Shown: positions 26,601 through 33,670 of the stretch, in pieces | How the letters are laid out: the number at the start of each line of letters is the position of its first letter | Position numbering within the stretch: the first letter of the stretch is position 1 | Assembly: GCA_051648365.1 (NCBI GenBank) | Contig: JBOFEZ010000001.1 | Span: forward strand, 1 to 41,871 | Source: JAGNZR01 sp051648365 | GTDB lineage: Bacteria; Fusobacteriota; Fusobacteriia; Fusobacteriales; Fusobacteriaceae | DNA length: 41,871 nt | Direction of reading: 5' to 3' | Position numbers and translations under genes: made by a program | Notes under the pieces: generated by a model | What the model saw: only the letters and a program-made list of their open reading frames with translations | Databases searched by the model: none | What the model was told of the DNA's origin: nothing

Positions 26601-26734
26601 ATAAGGGAATGGCAATAGCTGTTATATTTGGACTTATATTCTCGACACTTCTTACGTTGGTAGTTATACCGGTGATGTTTGAAATTTATTATGAAAACAG
26701 AAAGAAACTTGAAGCAAAATTTTATAAGAACTAA
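23696..26734 (+). CDS. RND-family efflux pump (AcrB/HAE1-like)
   Basis: 1012 residues, close to the family's usual size. Starts with FSIKRPVVTMMIIISMTIIGFLVL (TM1) and shows two repeats of one helix, a large periplasmic loop and five helices. The fourth-helix proton-relay motif reads GMLVDNSIVVLDN, so one Asp is kept and the second Asp of AcrB is Asn, as in many SwrC-like pumps. The tenth-helix equivalent is AGIVVNNAIVLIDYI. Likely exports hydrophobic compounds or drugs; the substrate cannot be told from sequence. Last gene of the efflux operon; it ends at a hairpin shared with corA. Confidence 0.94.
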   Translation: MNIAKFSIKRPVVTMMIIISMTIIGFLVLTNLKTQLLPNFNMPTARIRADWRGASPEDMENLVTKEIEKGLTKVEGIRRVTTKSSMGSSSLTVEFEFGVEIDDKVNELVTAVNRIRNQLPEEIKEPTVSKSSGNADRVIMIGINGSDLVTLKIFADNIVLPRLERIEGVGEISINGGDEREVSVSIDPDKLETYGLNISDLYSTLKKASLNFPAGYVREGDKEYLVRVFGEVKTLEDVQEIVIKNSNGETLYLSDVADIKLDSKDRSSYGRADGVDNIILSISKTDVGNAVEISEQVQKEIKELENLLPPGTKFTITRDTAKDINNSINAVKNNALTGLLLAIIILYFFLKDIRATLIVAIAIPVSIISTFGFFGFKDITLNMISLMGLSLGIGMLVDNSIVVLDNIFRHLTELGQDRMEASENGATEVLVPIIASTATTVAVFVPIVLREGRAKEMYQDMCYSIAFSLLASLIVAVTFIPMMSSRLLKDKKTVHEDGRVLNFCKEKYTKLLTGALKHKFITLAGVVALFIGVVIYGGKFIGSEFQPQTDDGVYTVIAELPSGMDVEKANRVSRIVENAVTKNKATQSYTTSISKSAVSVVVDVGYKSQREDKRPIFEIMGETRKYVGTIPDVKLNFTPRMAYGRGAGKNFSVMFRSDNMNQVDYITRNLIEKMEKDPMFVDVSSSTISGNPEARLVLDRKKLEYYGINVNDMSMAISYQILGGTPIKLKTLNEELDLTLQLDKKYRQSLDLLMDARIKSKDGKSLKLRDIAELQIGEGPATIDKEDKIGLVTVEANLTGTVNLKAAQDRVSDMVYEIGLPQNIGMEFGGDSRSMKEVNEHLNFALLVSLFLVYFILAAQFESYILPGIVMITVPLAVTGVYAGLLITKQKNNPMVFVGIIMLAGIVVNNAIVLIDYIKILIEEREYSMWEGLIEAGRTRLRPILMTTLTTVFGMMPLALGIGQGSERYKGMAIAVIFGLIFSTLLTLVVIPVMFEIYYENRKKLEAKFYKN

Positions 26735-26766
26735 AAAAAGAAGTTCCTCATTAGAGGAGCTTCTTT
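26735..26766. terminator. Bidirectional terminator overlapping the corA 3' end
   Basis: AAGAAGTTCCTC, loop ATTA, GAGGAGCTTCTT (one A/C mismatch), with A- and T-runs on the outside. The corA stop codon (26753-26751) lies in the loop. Confidence 0.88.
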
Positions 26767-27689
26767 TTTATAAGTGTTATAGCGAGAAGTACGGTTGTTA
26801 TAACTATAATAAGAATAACAGAAAAGAATCCAAAAGGATTTGATGAAAAAGGAACGTTGACGTTCATCCCCCAAATTCCGGATAATATAGTTGGAACAGC
26901 CATAACTATGGTTATAGAAGTAAGACGTTTCATAAGTATATTGAAATTATTTGAGATTACAGAAGCAAAAACATCCATAACTACACTCAAGACATCAGAA
27001 TAGATTTTTGCCATCTCGATAGCCTGTTTATTTTCTATAATAGCATCTTCAAGAAGTTCTAAATCATCAGGATACTGTTTCATAATTCTCAGCCTAGATA
27101 ATCTTTCGAGTACACTTCCGTTACTTTTTAGTGAAGTAGAGAAATATACCAGAGATTTTTCCAATTCGAGTAGTGCTAATATCTCTTCATTTCTTTGAGA
27201 TTCATAGAGTTCTGTTTCCCATTCTTTAGAAAGTTTTTCAATATTTCTCAGATAGATAAGATAGTTTGCTGCATTTCTGTAGAGCATTTGAAGAAGACAC
27301 GCAGTTTTTTTATAGGTATAGAAGCCTTTTTGAGCTCCTGTCTTAAAAGTAGCTAGGAGGCTGACCTCTGTTGTGGCTACCGTGATTATATTTTTATCTG
27401 TTATTATAACCCCAAGTGGCAGAGTGGTATAAGTTACTCCGGACATGGTATTGGGATTTTTTTCAATATAGGGAACGTCGATTATTATAACGATTTCATT
27501 GTCCTCTATCTCAATTCTTGGTCTTTCTTCTGTATCCAGAGCGGCCATAAGACTCTGCTCTTCGATATTTAATTTTTTTGAAAGTTCATATATCTCCTGT
27601 TGAGAGGGAGATATCAGATTTATCCAAGCGCCGTCTTCTATTGTTTCTAATCTATGTAACTTATCATCTATGGTCTTGAATATCTCCAT
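26751..27689 (-). CDS. corA: CorA-family magnesium/divalent metal transporter
   Basis: 312 residues: N-terminal alpha/beta cytosolic domain, long stalk helix, two C-terminal membrane helices (SITIVMAVPTILSGIWGMNVNVPF and FFSVILIIVITTVLLAITLI). The selectivity signature GMN is present in GIWGMNVN, and the protein ends with a Lys-rich tail (IKKKLL). The ATG at 27689 has AAAGGGG upstream; a longer frame to 27734 has no support. Mg2+ is most likely; Co2+ or Ni2+ are known for relatives. Confidence 0.93.
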   Translation of the reverse strand: MEIFKTIDDKLHRLETIEDGAWINLISPSQQEIYELSKKLNIEEQSLMAALDTEERPRIEIEDNEIVIIIDVPYIEKNPNTMSGVTYTTLPLGVIITDKNIITVATTEVSLLATFKTGAQKGFYTYKKTACLLQMLYRNAANYLIYLRNIEKLSKEWETELYESQRNEEILALLELEKSLVYFSTSLKSNGSVLERLSRLRIMKQYPDDLELLEDAIIENKQAIEMAKIYSDVLSVVMDVFASVISNNFNILMKRLTSITIVMAVPTILSGIWGMNVNVPFSSNPFGFFSVILIIVITTVLLAITLIKKKLL

Positions 27690-27724
27690 AATTACCCCTT
27701 TCAAAAAAATTTCTTTTACTATAT

Positions 27725-27753
27725 AGTATACCATATGTTTATGACTATTTCAA
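27725..27753 (-). promoter_or_regulatory. Promoter of corA
   Basis: Minus strand TTGAAA (27753-27748), 17 bp spacer, TATACT (27730-27725), about 35 bp upstream of the ATG at 27689. Confidence 0.65.
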
Positions 27754-27767
27754 AATATCATTTTAGT

Positions 27768-27796
27768 TTGTATTTTTCTATTTTTTGTTATAAAAT
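27768..27796 (+). promoter_or_regulatory. Candidate promoter of the YiiX-like gene
   Basis: TTGTAT (27768-27773), 17 bp spacer, TAAAAT (27791-27796), about 50 bp before the ATG. Confidence 0.45.
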
Positions 27797-27847
27797 AATC
27801 TCGCTGAAAAGAATTATGAATTCAAATAAATTAAAAGGGTAAAAACT

Positions 27848-28408
27848 ATGAAAAAAAAATCGTTTACAAGATATCTGATAATCTGTTTATCAATAATTTT
27901 AATGGGTTGTACTAACATGGATATATATAAAGAAAAATGGCAACCTATTGAAAATCTTGCTCTTAACTGGGATAAAGTAAAGATAGGGGATATAATTATA
28001 AAAAACAAAACACTGAGACCACTTGAATGGTATGGACATATAGGTGTCGTTGTTTCACCGTATACAGTGGCAGATTATCCCCATCCCCTTACAGGATATA
28101 ATGAATATCTCTATCGAAACTGGTTGAGTGAGAGAAGAGAGGTTATTGTTCTCAGACTGACAGGTTTTAATGAGGAATTTAAAAAAGAGTTTATCCAGAA
28201 TGTTGAAAAACTGAAAAATCAGAGATATCTTGTGACTTTAAATAAAAATAGCACAGATGTTACCTACTGTTCCAAGTATGTGTGGTATCTTTTTAAGAAA
28301 ACAGGAGAGAGTTTCCATTTAGATTTGGACCTGGATGTGGATGGTGGACTGCTGGTTTTTCCCTATGACTTTCTGATACATCCTGAACTGGAAGTGGTAG
28401 AATTTTAA
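27848..28408 (+). CDS. YiiX/YebB-like permuted NlpC/P60 (papain-like) lipoprotein
   Basis: 186 residues. Lipobox LMGC (Cys21). Then KIGDIIIKN, GHIGVVV (His64) and, later, TYCSKYVWYLF (Cys141). His before Cys is the circularly permuted order of the YiiX group of the NlpC/P60 superfamily. Such enzymes cleave amide or ester bonds in peptidoglycan or lipids; the substrate here is unknown. AAGGG precedes the ATG. The polysaccharide deacetylase gene follows after 43 bp, hinting at a shared envelope job. Confidence 0.78.
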   Translation: MKKKSFTRYLIICLSIILMGCTNMDIYKEKWQPIENLALNWDKVKIGDIIIKNKTLRPLEWYGHIGVVVSPYTVADYPHPLTGYNEYLYRNWLSERREVIVLRLTGFNEEFKKEFIQNVEKLKNQRYLVTLNKNSTDVTYCSKYVWYLFKKTGESFHLDLDLDVDGGLLVFPYDFLIHPELEVVEF

Positions 28409-28451
28409 ATTTAAATGCAATATTCAACTAAAAAATATATGAGGAGATTTT

Positions 28452-29396
28452 ATGAAAAAACTTTTGTTGACAATTTTTTTAACTTTTTCTTTTGGAGTAA
28501 TGGGAGAAATGAAACCTAATGAATCTGGGAAAATTATGGTTCTGATGTACCATGCATTTACAGAAACTGAGCCTAAAGACGATTATTCTAGGACTTTTAA
28601 AAACTTTGAAGAGGATCTGAAAACTCTTCATGCAAAGGGGTATGTTCCAATTTCTATAAGGGAGTTTATAGATGGAGATATCTCTGTTCCCAAGGGGAAG
28701 ACTCCGGTACTGATGACTTTTGATGATGCTCACAAAACCCAGGCATCCTTTACTGAAAAAGATGGTGTTTTTACCCTGAAAAGAGATACAATGCTATATA
28801 AATTTAAAGAGTTTTCTAAGAAAAACCCAGATTTCCCAACTAAAGGAATTGTCTACGTAAATGCAGATCCATTTAAAGGTGAGGGAACTATCTCCCAGAG
28901 AATAAATGCTGTTCTGGATACTGGATTTGATATTGGAAATCATACTTGGGGGCATCCTAACCTTAGGAAGATAGATAAGTTGACCATAGAGAAAAATATG
29001 GCTAAAATTGTGGAAATGATAAAAAAAGCAAGACCTGGGTATGTTGTGGATTCACTTGCCCGTCCTTTTGGATCATCTAGTAAAGATTATAAAAATTCTA
29101 TGTATAAGGGAAGTTTTGAAGGGGTAAAGTATAATAACCGTGTAACTTTTTCCGTAGGATCAAATCCGGCTCAATCTATTTATAATACAAGTTATGACCC
29201 TCTTTCTGTTCCTAGAATTCGTGCGGGAAAAACAGGTTCAGAGCTAGACATAAAGCAGTGGATTGCACACTTTGACAAGAGACCTCACGAAAGATATGTT
29301 TCAGACGGTGACTCAGGAACTGTTACAGTTCCCCAAAGTGAAGAGGCAAAAATAGATAGAAAAAAAATTGGAAACAGAAAACTTGTAACTTATTAA
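28452..29396 (+). CDS. Polysaccharide deacetylase (NodB/CE4 family), exported
   Basis: 314 residues, signal peptide MKKLLLTIFLTFSFGVMGE. NodB motifs: VLMYHAF at the start, MTFDDAHKTQ (catalytic Asp and metal-binding Asp) and GNHTWGHPNL (HxxxH metal ligands), then ARPFGSSS. Removes N-acetyl groups from a glycan such as peptidoglycan or a poly-N-acetylglucosamine; which one is not evident. GAGGAG precedes the ATG. Probably in one transcript with the YiiX-like gene, ending at the hairpin at 29410. Confidence 0.9.
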   Translation: MKKLLLTIFLTFSFGVMGEMKPNESGKIMVLMYHAFTETEPKDDYSRTFKNFEEDLKTLHAKGYVPISIREFIDGDISVPKGKTPVLMTFDDAHKTQASFTEKDGVFTLKRDTMLYKFKEFSKKNPDFPTKGIVYVNADPFKGEGTISQRINAVLDTGFDIGNHTWGHPNLRKIDKLTIEKNMAKIVEMIKKARPGYVVDSLARPFGSSSKDYKNSMYKGSFEGVKYNNRVTFSVGSNPAQSIYNTSYDPLSVPRIRAGKTGSELDIKQWIAHFDKRPHERYVSDGDSGTVTVPQSEEAKIDRKKIGNRKLVTY

Positions 29397-29409
29397 AAAA
29401 TATGAAAAG

Positions 29410-29444
29410 AGCAGAACTTCTATATTGAGGTTCTGCTTTTTTTT
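29410..29444 (+). terminator. Terminator of the deacetylase gene, overlapping the cca 3' end
   Basis: AGCAGAACTTC (29410-29420), loop TATATT, GAGGTTCTGCT (29427-29437), then eight T. The cca stop (29422-29420) falls at the stem edge, so cca (minus) probably shares the hairpin. Confidence 0.9.
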
Positions 29445-30460
29445 AGGAAAGATAAAATATCTTCATGATTGTTCTGAAGTTTGGCTTCTAAAATTAAATT
29501 TAAAATGAGGGTTAAGGTATCTCCTATCTCCTTTCCCTTCAAACCAAAACTCTGAAGTTCTGCTCCGGTGATATTTAGATTTTTTTTGGAAAAAGGAGTT
29601 TTCAAATCCTCGACTTTTAAAACTATTTTTTTGCTGAATTTTAATCTGAAAAGTATCTCTCTATGGGGTAGATTTTTAAGGAGGAGATAAAGTCTAGTTT
29701 CAAGATTTTCTTCAGAACTATCCAAGTCACGGAAAGTTTCGAAATCACAGCCAATAATTTCAGGAATTATATACTTCATAGCTCCTATTGAGGTAAGGTT
29801 TTCTATTCCCAGTACGGGATTGTGACTGAGAAGAATTTTAATAAACTCATCTCGAATTCTCTCTGTGGAAAGATGTGAGATAAGATGAATGGAATCTCTA
29901 TAAATGCTTTCGTCTTCTAGGTGAAGATTTTTAGTGAGAGAAAATCGGAGGCCTCTCAACAATCTAAGGGGATCTTCTAAAACTCTTCTTTTGCTTTCAC
30001 CGTTGAAACGGAGAGCTTTCTTATCTAGGAGATCAGAAAGAGCAGAATCGAGGAAAATAAGATTTTCTCCATTGTAGGCAATGGAGTTCACTGTAAAATC
30101 TCTTCTTTTGAGGTCCTCATAGATATCCGTTGTAAAAGAGACGAGCTGTTTATTTCTTTTGACAGGGGTCCCCAAATCTAAACGGTATTTTGCTATTTCA
30201 TAGAAATGATCCCTGTATTTTATCTGAATTATTCCAAACTGTTTTCCTATCTCTTTTGGAGAGTAATCATGAAATATCTCCAAAAGTTGAGGGTAGGATA
30301 AATCTGTTACAAAATCACAATCTTCAGGGGAGAGGTTCAATAATTTGTCCCGAATATATCCTCCCACGATATACCCTTCTCCATGGGCATTTAAAATATT
30401 CAAAATTTCTATTATGGGTGGCTCAAGTTTAATGTGATATGGAATACTGTTTCTACTCAC
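29420..30460 (-). CDS. cca: CCA tRNA nucleotidyltransferase / poly(A) polymerase family
   Basis: 346 residues, class II. Adds or repairs the 3' CCA of tRNA. GYIVGGYIRDKLL with EDCDF (the DxD metal pair), RRDFTVNSIAYN and LEDPLRLLRGLRFS are the catalytic head and neck motifs. It lacks an HD domain and is shorter than the 400+ residue forms, so whether it acts as full CCA-adding or A-adding enzyme is open. Start is GTG at 30460 with AGAAGG 8 bases upstream, 2 bp after the PagL-like stop; no ATG is suitably placed. Confidence 0.9.
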   Translation of the reverse strand: MSRNSIPYHIKLEPPIIEILNILNAHGEGYIVGGYIRDKLLNLSPEDCDFVTDLSYPQLLEIFHDYSPKEIGKQFGIIQIKYRDHFYEIAKYRLDLGTPVKRNKQLVSFTTDIYEDLKRRDFTVNSIAYNGENLIFLDSALSDLLDKKALRFNGESKRRVLEDPLRLLRGLRFSLTKNLHLEDESIYRDSIHLISHLSTERIRDEFIKILLSHNPVLGIENLTSIGAMKYIIPEIIGCDFETFRDLDSSEENLETRLYLLLKNLPHREILFRLKFSKKIVLKVEDLKTPFSKKNLNITGAELQSFGLKGKEIGDTLTLILNLILEAKLQNNHEDILSFLKKSRTSI

Positions 30461-30462
30461 AA

Positions 30463-30963
30463 TTAAAACCTTCTTATATATCTTATTCCCACAGAATATG
30501 AATCAACACCAGGATTGAAGTCTGTTATCCCAGCATTTGAAATATGGGAAACGGATGTGGAGATACCTATAGAAGAGATCTCTGAAAGTCTGTATGACAA
30601 GCTGACTCCAGCTCTCTCAGTAAAATTAAACCCTCGTGGTTGGAGAACATTGTGGTTATCTAGATTCATAATTCCAAAACCGAAAGAGAGATCAAAAAAC
30701 CATTTGGGGTTGAGATCAAATCTTTTTATAAGTGTAACCAAAGCTCCTACATCCAAAGAATCTCCATCAGTAGCAATAAAAGGCTCAGCAGCCAAGAAAT
30801 AAGAGGGATTTTTAAAGTGATAAAAGGGGATTCCAACAGAAAAAGCTCCACCCTGGTATTCTGAGTTGTTGCTAGAATCTACATAGCTTCCACTAAAAAT
30901 AATTTCACGGGAATATGCAAGTGAAGATAAAATAAGAAAAGTAGCTAAAATGTTTTTTTTCAT
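30463..30963 (-). CDS. PagL-like lipid A 3-O-deacylase family protein (outer membrane)
   Basis: 166 residues. Signal peptide MKKNILATFLILSSLAYS, then alternating beta-strands of a small outer-membrane barrel ending in RYIRRF. HISNAG (His140, Ser142) matches the catalytic HxSNAG of PagL. Twelve residues after Ser142 is Asp154, where P. aeruginosa PagL has Glu. The family cleaves the 3-O acyl chain from lipid A. The ATG at 30963 has TTGGAGGA just upstream; a TTG 12 bases further up is not needed. Cotranscribed with cca (2 bp gap). Confidence 0.82.
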   Translation of the reverse strand: MKKNILATFLILSSLAYSREIIFSGSYVDSSNNSEYQGGAFSVGIPFYHFKNPSYFLAAEPFIATDGDSLDVGALVTLIKRFDLNPKWFFDLSFGFGIMNLDNHNVLQPRGFNFTERAGVSLSYRLSEISSIGISTSVSHISNAGITDFNPGVDSYSVGIRYIRRF

Positions 30964-31012
30964 AAAATCCTCCAAATCATGAAATGTAATTTTATAATTA
31001 TACAGATATTAT

Positions 31013-31041
31013 ATTATAAGTCTAGAGCTTTATCCTTTAAA
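31013..31041 (-). promoter_or_regulatory. Candidate promoter of the PagL-like gene and cca
   Basis: Minus strand TTTAAA (31041-31036), 17 bp spacer, TATAAT (31018-31013), 50 bp upstream of the ATG. Confidence 0.5.
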
Positions 31042-31050
31042 ATTTTTTTT

Positions 31051-31079
31051 TGTTATCAAATATGCTATAATTGATAACA
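31051..31079. promoter_or_regulatory. Perfect inverted repeat over the promoter of the chromate-type transporter genes
   Basis: TGTTATCAA (31051-31059), 11 bp, TTGATAACA (31071-31079). The enclosed TGCTATAAT (31063-31071) is an extended -10 promoter, so a bound dimeric regulator would block it. The ATG of the first transporter gene is 16 bp further on. Confidence 0.6.
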
Positions 31080-31094
31080 TGTGGGGTGAGAGAG

Positions 31095-31658
31095 ATGAGA
31101 AAGAACGATAAAAAGGAAAATAGATTTTTAAAAGAGATATTTTTGATGTTTTTTAAAATAGGTATGTTTACCATAGGTAGCGGATATGCTATGCTTCCTG
31201 TTATGGAGAAGGAGATTGTAGAGAAAAAAAAATATCTGAAAAGAGAGGATTTTATAGATATTTTAGCAGTAGCTCAATCCTGTCCAGGCCCTTTTGCGGT
31301 AAATACTGCTATATATACAGGAGTAAAAATTGCAGGGAAAAAAGGAGGGTTTTTTGCAGCTTTAGGAGCTGTATTGCCGTCATTTATAATAATCCTTATT
31401 GTAGCCATGTTTTTTCAAAATGCTCAGGAAAACAGCTATGTAAAAGCTATATTTAAAGGAGTTAAGCCAGCCACTGTGGCATTGATACTTATGCCAGTAT
31501 ACAATATGGGAAAAGGCATAAAAATAGGAAAGAAAAATTTTTGGATACCTCTTGGGGTAGCTGTGGGAATATCCTTTCTAAAAATATCTGCAATTTTTTT
31601 TATATTGATGGGAATGGCAGGAGGTATATGGTACCATTCTAAAATTAAAAATTCTTAG
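31095..31658 (+). CDS. Chromate transporter family protein (CHR), first half
   Basis: 187 residues, one CHR domain with about six membrane helices: FFKIGMFTIGSGYAMLPVMEKEIV near the N-terminus and AQSCPGPFAVNTAIYTGVKIAG. Short CHR proteins occur as adjacent pairs that form a two-part transporter; the partner follows after 8 bp. The ATG at 31095 has GGGGTGAG upstream; a TTG at 31071 lies inside the promoter. Characterised members export chromate, but the real substrate in an anaerobe is unknown. Confidence 0.87.
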   Translation: MRKNDKKENRFLKEIFLMFFKIGMFTIGSGYAMLPVMEKEIVEKKKYLKREDFIDILAVAQSCPGPFAVNTAIYTGVKIAGKKGGFFAALGAVLPSFIIILIVAMFFQNAQENSYVKAIFKGVKPATVALILMPVYNMGKGIKIGKKNFWIPLGVAVGISFLKISAIFFILMGMAGGIWYHSKIKNS

Positions 31659-31666
31659 GGGGAGAG

Positions 31667-32191
31667 ATGATATATTTACAAATTTTTTATGAGTTTTTCA
31701 AGATAGGTCTTTTCAGTTTTGGTGGTGGATATGCCATGTTGACCATGATATATAGTACTGTGGTAGAAAAACATAGCTGGCTTACTTCGGGAGAGTTTAC
31801 GGATATTATTGCGATATCTCAGATAACCCCGGGACCAATAGCGGTAAATACAGCTACCTATATAGGATATAAAGTAACTGGAACAGTTTTTGGTTCAGCC
31901 TTTGCTACTTTAGGAGTAATTCTACCAGCAGTTATGGTGATGGGAATTCTTATAGCTTTTATCGTCAAAAATCGGGATTCTAAATATGTAGAATGGGCTT
32001 TGAAAGGTATAAGACCTGTGGCAGTGGGGCTTGTACTTTCCGCTGCGATATCCCTTATGACGGGAGATATATTCATAGATTATAAGAGCTATATAATTTT
32101 TTTTGCTACCCTGCTAGGGGGATTATATTTTAAGGTAGGGATAATAACAATGATATTGTTATCTGCATTGATTGGAATAATTGTATATTAA
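31667..32191 (+). CDS. Chromate transporter family protein (CHR), second half
   Basis: 174 residues with the CHR motifs FFKIGLFSFGGGYAMLTMIY and SQITPGPIAVNTATYIGYKV. It resembles the preceding gene in layout but differs clearly in sequence, as expected of an old duplicated pair. Own ribosome site GGGGGAG, so this is a natural split and not a frameshift. Confidence 0.88.
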   Translation: MIYLQIFYEFFKIGLFSFGGGYAMLTMIYSTVVEKHSWLTSGEFTDIIAISQITPGPIAVNTATYIGYKVTGTVFGSAFATLGVILPAVMVMGILIAFIVKNRDSKYVEWALKGIRPVAVGLVLSAAISLMTGDIFIDYKSYIIFFATLLGGLYFKVGIITMILLSALIGIIVY

Positions 32192-32243
32192 AAAAAAATA
32201 TGTTAAAATTAAGAGAAGCTATATAATATTTAGGGGGTAGGTT

Positions 32244-32717
32244 ATGATATTAGATTCTTTTTGTCATCCATTGAACCAAATGAAGTATCCTAAGGTTTTG
32301 GAAGAGACTATAGGGTATCTTAAAAAATTAGATTTTAATCAGATGTCGGTAGGACGACATGAAATTAAGGGAGACGATATTTTTATCAATGTTGCTGAAT
32401 ATGAAAGTTTTCCCAGAGAAGAGAGAATAATTGAGGCACACAGAGAGTATGTGGATATTCAGTTTCTCACAGAGGGAGAGGAAAAAATAGGTTTTGGAGT
32501 ATTCTCAGAGAAAAATGAGATAAAAGAGGAATATGATAAGGAGAAAGATCTTTTAGTATATGGAAAGCTAGAAAAAGAGTTCAATCTTATTTTAACTCCT
32601 GGAGTTTTTGCAGTTTTCTTTACAGAAGAGCCACATAGACCATGCGTTATGCTGGATAAACCTGTGAAGGTAAAAAAATATGTAGTAAAGATAAGAAAAT
32701 CACTTTTAGAAGATTAG
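32244..32717 (+). CDS. YhcH/YjgK/YiaL family beta-barrel protein (DUF386)
   Basis: 157 residues, cupin-like family. Blocks seen: VGRHEIKGDDIFINVAEYES, EAHREYVDIQFLTEGEE and the metal-site-like FFTEEPHRPC. Family members are linked to sugar or sialic acid metabolism (some are proposed anomerases), but no sugar genes are near, so the role is open. GGGGG precedes the ATG; TATAAT about 20 bp before it may be a promoter element. It is followed by a terminator. Confidence 0.87.
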   Translation: MILDSFCHPLNQMKYPKVLEETIGYLKKLDFNQMSVGRHEIKGDDIFINVAEYESFPREERIIEAHREYVDIQFLTEGEEKIGFGVFSEKNEIKEEYDKEKDLLVYGKLEKEFNLILTPGVFAVFFTEEPHRPCVMLDKPVKVKKYVVKIRKSLLED

Positions 32718-32732
32718 TCTACATCTTGGAAG

Positions 32733-32758
32733 AGCTGGGTATAAAACTCAGCTTTTTT
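32733..32758 (+). terminator. Terminator after the YhcH-family gene
   Basis: AGCTGGGT (32733-32740), loop ATAAA, ACTCAGCT (32746-32753, one G-U pair), then a T-run. nnrD starts only 30 bp on with no clear promoter, so readthrough or attenuation is possible. Confidence 0.78.
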
Positions 32759-32787
32759 AATGGACAAAATCTAGGAGATAGGTAGTC

Positions 32788-33651
32788 ATGAAAGAGAAAA
32801 TTTTGGAAGAGAAAGAGATAGTTTCAATTCTTAAACCTAGGGAAAAAGAGGGGTATAAGGGAGAGTTTGGTCATACCTTCCTAGTAGCAGGAAGTTTTGC
32901 TTATGTGGGAGCTGCATATTTTGGGGCAGAAGCAGCTGTAAGATCCGGTTCAGGTCTTGTGACTCTTTTTACGAAAACAGAGATATTGGAGATAATGAAA
33001 ATAAAACTGAATGAAGCCATGGTTAGAGATATCCAGGAATTGAAAAAAAACCTTCAGAAAGCTGACAGTGTAGTTTTTGGATCTGGAATGGAAGAGAACG
33101 AAGAAACTTATAATGCACTCCTAAAATTGAAGGGAATAAAAATTCCTTTAGTGATAGATGCCGATGGACTAAATGTCTTAAAAACCGGGGAGAGAAAGGG
33201 ATTTTTTAGGGAGAGAGAAGGGCCTACAATAATAACACCACATCTGGGAGAATTTGCCAGGCTGGCTCAGATGAAAATAGAGGATATAAAAAAAAATAGA
33301 GGGGAAATAGCCTTTGATTTTGCTAAAAAATATGGAGTTACACTTATACTAAAAGACAGTGAAACTATAATTACAGACGGAAAAGAGATATACCTGAATA
33401 GAACTGGAAATGCAAGTATGAGCAATGGAGGAATGGGGGACATATTAGCCGGACTAGTAGGATCATTTTTGGCCCAAGGTTACACCACCTTGGAAGGAGC
33501 AAAATTGGCCTGTTATTTTTTAGGGAGATGCGGTGAAATGAGCAGTGTAGAAAATTATGTAACCAATCCTAGAGACATACTTCGGATACTTCCCAGGGTC
33601 ATGAAAAAAACTGTTCAAAAAAAGTGTTTTATATGTTATAATATTGAATAA
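32788..33651 (+). CDS. nnrD: ADP-dependent NAD(P)H-hydrate dehydratase
   Basis: 287 residues, ribokinase-like fold. Repairs hydrated NAD(P)H. Blocks: YKGEFGHTFLVAGSFAYVGA, RSGSGLVTLFT, VIDADGLNVL, ITPHLGEFARL and the catalytic SNGGMGDILAGLVGSFLAQG. The usual N-terminal epimerase (NnrE) domain is missing, so this is the stand-alone dehydratase form. AGGAGATAGG precedes the ATG. Its 3' end carries the candidate truB promoter. Confidence 0.93.
   Translation: MKEKILEEKEIVSILKPREKEGYKGEFGHTFLVAGSFAYVGAAYFGAEAAVRSGSGLVTLFTKTEILEIMKIKLNEAMVRDIQELKKNLQKADSVVFGSGMEENEETYNALLKLKGIKIPLVIDADGLNVLKTGERKGFFREREGPTIITPHLGEFARLAQMKIEDIKKNRGEIAFDFAKKYGVTLILKDSETIITDGKEIYLNRTGNASMSNGGMGDILAGLVGSFLAQGYTTLEGAKLACYFLGRCGEMSSVENYVTNPRDILRILPRVMKKTVQKKCFICYNIE
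33614..33642 (+). promoter_or_regulatory. Promoter of truB inside the nnrD 3' end
   Basis: TTCAAA (33614-33619), 17 bp spacer, TATAAT (33637-33642) with TG one base before the -10 (extended form), about 30 bp before the truB start. Confidence 0.55.
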
Positions 33652-33670
33652 AGTATTTTCGGAGGGGAAC

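Noticed and set aside
31095..32191. Frameshift splitting a single chromate transporter
   Set aside because: Each half has its own start, ribosome site and complete CHR domain; adjacent short CHR pairs are a known natural form.
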